Shown piece by piece: positions 63,143 to 64,000 of a stretch of 64,000 nt of DNA. The notes beneath the pieces were generated by a model. It was not told the origin of the DNA. It saw only the letters and a program-made list of their open reading frames with translations, and did not search any database. The stretch comes from Gemmatimonadota bacterium (lineage in GTDB: Bacteria > Gemmatimonadota > Gemmatimonadetes > Longimicrobiales > Gaopeijiaceae). The position numbers and the translations under genes were made by a program. Within the stretch, counting starts at the first letter, position 1, and each line of letters starts with the position of its first letter. The DNA is taken from the NCBI GenBank assembly GCA_022823365.1, contig JAJDXG010000056.1, positions 1 to 64,000 of the forward strand, read 5' to 3'.

Positions 63143-63793
63143 TCAGCGCCACCCCTCCACCGCCTCCAGCAACCGGCGTGCGGCGTTCGCGGGGCGACGG
63201 GCCGCCATCACCGCCGAGATGACCGCCACGCCGCCCGCCCCGCTCCCGCCCAGGAGCGGGACGCGCTCGGCGGTCACGCCGCCGATGGCAAGCACGGGGA
63301 TGCCCACCGAGCGCGCCACGGCGGCGAGCCCGCCGACCCCGACGGGCGCGCCCGCGTCCGTCTTGCTGGTGGTGGGGAAGACGGTCCCGCAGCCCAGATA
63401 GTCGGCGCCGTCGGCTTCGGCCCGGCGAGCCACGCCGGGATCGTCGGTCGAGTGACCCAGCAGGAAGCCGTCGGGCACCACTCGGCGCGCCGCCGCGACG
63501 GGTACGTCGCCGGGGCCCAGGTGGACGCCGTCCGCGCCTGCCGCCAGGGCGATGTCGAGCCGGTCGTTGACGATCAGCAGGGCCCCGTGGCGGGTGGTGA
63601 CGGCGCGCAGGCGGTGGGCCAGGGCGAGGAGCTCTCGCGGCGGCGCCTCCTTGTCGCGCAGCTGAACGGCGGTGGCGCCGGCCGCCACGACCTCGCCCAC
63701 TACCTCTTCCAGCGGCCGCCCGCAGCGGGGGCGAGGATGGGTGATCACCATCAGGCGGAGCGCGCGCCGGAGCGGATCCGCGGCGCCGGTCAT
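63143..63793 (-). CDS. thiE: Thiamine phosphate synthase
   Basis: Joins HMP-PP and thiazole phosphate to thiamine phosphate. 216-residue TIM barrel: AVQLRDKEAPPRELL (about 42-56), LLIVNDRLDIALAAGADGVHLGPGDVP (about 72-98), GADYLGCGTVFPTTSKTDAG (about 128-147), IPVLAIGGVTAERVPLL. These match ThiE rather than TenI, which lacks several of these. ATG 63793 overlaps the mltG stop by 4 bases. Confidence 0.92.
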   Translation of the reverse strand: MTGAADPLRRALRLMVITHPRPRCGRPLEEVVGEVVAAGATAVQLRDKEAPPRELLALAHRLRAVTTRHGALLIVNDRLDIALAAGADGVHLGPGDVPVAAARRVVPDGFLLGHSTDDPGVARRAEADGADYLGCGTVFPTTSKTDAGAPVGVGGLAAVARSVGIPVLAIGGVTAERVPLLGGSGAGGVAVISAVMAARRPANAARRLLEAVEGWR

Positions 63794-64000
63794 CCGCCGC
63801 CCGGACCCGCCCCGGCGGCCCCCCGCCGCGACCGCGCGACCGCGCGGTTGTGCTCGCTCAGGGTGCGCGAGAAGGTGTGCGAGCCGTCGGCGTTGGCGAC
63901 GAAGTACAGGTATTCCACATCTGCCGGATGTAGCGCGGCGTCCAGCGCAGCGGCTCCGGGCGCTCCGATGGGGCCGGGGGGGAGCCCCCCCTGGGTGTAG
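63790..64000 (-). CDS. mltG: 3' end of mltG: endolytic murein transglycosylase (truncated by window edge)
   Basis: About 69 codons, open to the window end. The C-terminal YceG signature is present: GGLPPGPIGAPGAAALDAALHPADVEYLYFVA then DGSHTFSRTLSEHNRAVA, which in MltG surrounds the catalytic-domain end. MltG cleaves nascent glycan strands and sets their length. Stop overlaps thiE start (ATGA). Confidence 0.88.
   Translation of the reverse strand, partial: YTQGGLPPGPIGAPGAAALDAALHPADVEYLYFVANADGSHTFSRTLSEHNRAVARSRRGAAGAGPGGG

Overview
The window is a gene-dense, very GC-rich bacterial chromosome segment with about 60 protein genes, one tRNA, no rRNA, and no insertion sequence, phage or CRISPR that I can see. 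Gene content points to a diderm bacterium outside the Proteobacteria. LptF/LptG permeases, a PilQ secretin and trigger factor/Clp/HtrA indicate an outer membrane; a roughly 2,000-residue SprA/Sov-like outer-membrane protein, a LysM/DUF5715-like secreted protein and an ATP synthase with a short epsilon subunit fit best with the Gemmatimonadota or the wider Fibrobacteres-Chlorobi-Bacteroidetes neighbourhood. The phylum call is inference from protein content.

Layout. 1-9 kb: the end of an LVIVD-type secreted protein, two tandem hairpins, then lptF-lptG (minus) diverging from the sprA-like gene (plus). 9-13 kb: a helix-hairpin-helix protein, pilT, pilC and psd in a tight run. 13-18 kb: alanine/Na+ symporter, a Y-family DNA polymerase (minus), Mn-type superoxide dismutase and a secreted LysM/M15-like protein. 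18-25 kb: four minor pilin-like genes and pilM-N-O-P-Q, mostly joined by 4-base start/stop overlaps. 25-33 kb: aroC, aroK, topA, a Xer-type recombinase, hslV and hslU. 33-37.6 kb: argF, gcvT, a moaB/mog gene and a sigma-54-type AAA+ regulator with a degenerate receiver domain. 37.6-46 kb (minus): an unknown exported protein, engB, clpX, clpP, tig, tRNA-Leu(UAG), htrA and dnaK, a proteostasis block. 46-49 kb: concentrative nucleoside transporter plus purine nucleoside phosphorylase, then thiD (minus). 49.8-54.6 kb: SpoU/TrmH methyltransferase and prepilin peptidase PilD (plus), then gamma-carbonic anhydrase, CorC/HlyC-type CBS protein and MoxR (minus). 54.9-62.3 kb: a complete F-type ATP synthase operon (two I/Z-type proteins, B, E, F, H, A, G, D, C). 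62.3-64 kb: a PHP phosphoesterase, thiE and the 3' end of mltG (minus).

How it works together. The window supplies most of a type IVa pilus machine (platform PilC, retraction ATPase PilT, PilMNOP alignment complex, PilQ secretin, prepilin peptidase, four minor pilins), but neither PilB nor a major pilin is present. It also holds four protein-quality-control systems (HslUV, ClpXP, HtrA, DnaK/trigger factor).

Most notable unexplained structure. (1) A perfectly regular dyad array of four GTTGC/GCAAC half-sites at 48746-48794, in an AT-rich patch between convergent genes. (2) A palindromic element, CTGnCA-AAA-TGGCAGAC, present twice with 31-base spacing upstream of dnaK and once as a perfect palindrome upstream of argF. 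Neither matches a regulator site that I recognise.
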